Part shown: piece by piece, positions 5,721 through 6,969 of the stretch | Layout of the letters: every line of letters starts with the position of its first letter | Position numbering within the stretch: the stretch's first letter is position 1 | Assembly (NCBI GenBank): GCA_937967665.1 | Contig: CALBSZ010000692.1 | Coordinates: forward strand, 1-6,969 | Reading direction: 5' to 3' | Length of the DNA: 6,969 nucleotides | Origin: an uncultured Planctomycetaceae bacterium | Lineage (GTDB): Bacteria; Planctomycetota; Planctomycetia; Pirellulales; Pirellulaceae | Translations under genes and position numbers: made by a program | The notes under the pieces: model-generated | What the model was told of the DNA's origin: nothing | What the model saw: the letters and a program-made list of their open reading frames with translations, nothing else | Databases searched by the model: none

Positions 5721-6340
5721 TGAATACGACGCTGCCGATTGCCGTGCTGATTTCGGGCGGAGGAACAACCCTCCGCAATCTCCTGGAGAAGAAGTCGGCG
5801 GGACAACTGGATGCCGAGATCCGTTTGGTGATTTCAAGTAACCCGCGGGCCGGCGGCCTGCGCTACGCCGACGAAGCGGGGATCGCCCGGCAGGTGGTGC
5901 GCAAGGAAGACCATGCCGATCCGCAGTCTTTCAGCGAAGCCATTTTTGGTCCCTGCCGGGAGGCCGGCATCCGACTGGTGATCATGGGCGGGTTTCTCAA
6001 ACACGTCCTCATCCCGCCCGACTTCGAAAATCGAGTGATGAACATTCATCCCGGCCTGATCCCGGCCTTCTGCGGCAAGGGCTACTACGGCCAGCGCGTG
6101 CATCAGGCCGTGCTGGACTACGGCGCCAAGGTCAGCGGCTGTACGGTGCATTTCGTCGATAACGAATACGACCACGGCCCGATTATCCTGCAGCGGGTGG
6201 TCGACGTACTCAGCGACGATACGGCCGAGTCACTCGCCGCGCGCATTTTTGCGGAGGAATGTGCCGCCTATCCCGAGGCCATCAACCTGTACGCGCAGGG
6301 CCGCATCACCATGGACGGCCGCCGGGTGGTGGTCCGCTGA
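5720..6340 (+). CDS. purN: Phosphoribosylglycinamide formyltransferase (GAR transformylase 1)
   Basis: PurN transfers the formyl group of 10-formyl-tetrahydrofolate to GAR, giving FGAR, the third step of de novo purine synthesis in the cytosol. The 206-residue product matches the usual length of about 190-215. It opens with the phosphate-binding SGGGTTLRN loop at 12-20. The catalytic set is present: Asn108 and His110 in VMNIHPGLIP, and Asp151 in NEYDHGPIILQ, equivalent to Asn106, His108 and Asp144 of the E. coli enzyme. GKGYYG (119-124) replaces the usual GLHT-type loop and is a subfamily variant. The start is the ATG whose A is also the last base of the ileS stop (TGATG). The open frame upstream of it, back to 5396, is only a shadow of ileS. 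The ileS-purN pairing suggests co-expression with growth; I see no purine riboswitch or PurR-like site near it. Confidence 0.95.
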   Translation: MNTTLPIAVLISGGGTTLRNLLEKKSAGQLDAEIRLVISSNPRAGGLRYADEAGIARQVVRKEDHADPQSFSEAIFGPCREAGIRLVIMGGFLKHVLIPPDFENRVMNIHPGLIPAFCGKGYYGQRVHQAVLDYGAKVSGCTVHFVDNEYDHGPIILQRVVDVLSDDTAESLAARIFAEECAAYPEAINLYAQGRITMDGRRVVVR

Positions 6341-6363
6341 TCGACTCAGCCCTGCGCACGGCG

Positions 6364-6969
6364 TCACGGGGTCTCATTTCGCCCGATCCATTGCTGGTAT
6401 TGGGGCGACTGAACAAAGTCGGCGTAGGCCGGCACTTTGTTGAGGTCCTGCATCTCGATACCGAACTTGTCTTCCAAGGTCGTCAAGACGCGCAGCGTGC
6501 TGTCGAAATCGTTTTCCATCAGCGATACGGAACCGAGCGTCCAGTAAGCGTCGATCAGCGAATCGTCTTGCACCACCGCTTCCACCGCGCTGGTTTTGGC
6601 CTGCGCCACATCGCCGGCTTCCAGGTAGATCCCGGAACGCATCACCAGCAAATACGGGTCGCCCCCCACAGCCTGATCCAGGCGGTCGACGGCGGCGATG
6701 GCTTCGGCAAAGTTACCATTCAGGAAGTGGGCGTCGATGGAGAGCAACAGCGTGCAGGCGTCGTTCGGGTAGGTAGCTTGCAGCGTCGCCAGCGCGGCAG
6801 CGTATTGTTCGTCGCTGACGGCCTGCGCGGCGCGGACACGATACATCAGCAGGTTCTTGTCGGACTTCAACTCGTCAGGCAGCGAATCAAACGTGGCCAG
6901 CGACTCGGCAGCGTTCCCTTCTTCCAATTGCTTGGCCATTTGCTGGATGGTAGGCAGGTTTTGGGTGTA
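6364..6969 (-). CDS. TPR-repeat protein, 5'-truncated by the window edge
   Basis: The frame runs open to the window edge, so only the C-terminal 201 residues are visible; the ATG at 6939 is internal, because the frame continues upstream of it as YTQNLPTIQQ. The visible part is all helical and repeats a TPR-like pattern of about 34 residues, roughly 38-68, 71-104, 105-138 and 139-172. Examples are LFLNGNF-AEAI-like, YLEAGDVAQAK and TLGSVSLMENDFDSTLRVL stretches. It ends with an aromatic tail (YADFVQSPQYQQWIGR) of the sort that closes many TPR arrays. TPR arrays bind partner proteins; no enzymatic domain is visible, but one could lie in the missing N-terminus. It converges on purN with a gap of 23 nt. 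Which process it serves cannot be told from this fragment. Confidence 0.85.
   Translation of the reverse strand, partial: YTQNLPTIQQMAKQLEEGNAAESLATFDSLPDELKSDKNLLMYRVRAAQAVSDEQYAAALATLQATYPNDACTLLLSIDAHFLNGNFAEAIAAVDRLDQAVGGDPYLLVMRSGIYLEAGDVAQAKTSAVEAVVQDDSLIDAYWTLGSVSLMENDFDSTLRVLTTLEDKFGIEMQDLNKVPAYADFVQSPQYQQWIGRNETP

Overview
The window reads as a chromosomal segment from a planctomycete, most likely of the Pirellulales/Rhodopirellula type. The evidence is a DUF1501 protein (a family hugely expanded in Planctomycetes), a eukaryote-like type 2 isoleucyl-tRNA synthetase, a GC-rich base composition and long, repeat-bearing intergenic DNA. The lineage call rests on family recall, not on a search.

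Layout. (1) Positions 1-1101 hold the 3' part of a DUF1501 gene on the + strand. (2) Positions 1102-2046 are about 0.95 kb without a convincing gene. They hold a two-copy 9-nt repeat next to a long near-perfect inverted repeat that looks like a REP or MITE relic, then a TTGACA promoter followed about 100 nt later by a strong intrinsic terminator (a candidate stand-alone small RNA), then a short tandem repeat and a second TTGACA promoter. (3) Positions 2047-6340 are a tightly packed + strand operon of three genes: an extremely acidic 104-residue protein, ileS and purN. Both junctions are TGATG, where the A of the stop is also the A of the next start, so translation is probably coupled throughout. 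(4) Positions 6364-6969 are the 3' part of a convergent TPR-repeat gene on the - strand, cut by the window edge.

The operon joins tRNA-Ile charging (IleS), a purine biosynthesis step that uses formyl-tetrahydrofolate (PurN) and an unrecognised acidic leader protein with 59 Asp/Glu among 104 residues and no Arg or His. The acidic protein is the least explained coding feature. The promoter-to-terminator unit at about 1466-1595 is the best candidate for an undescribed non-coding element. No CRISPR array, tRNA, rRNA or intact transposase was seen.
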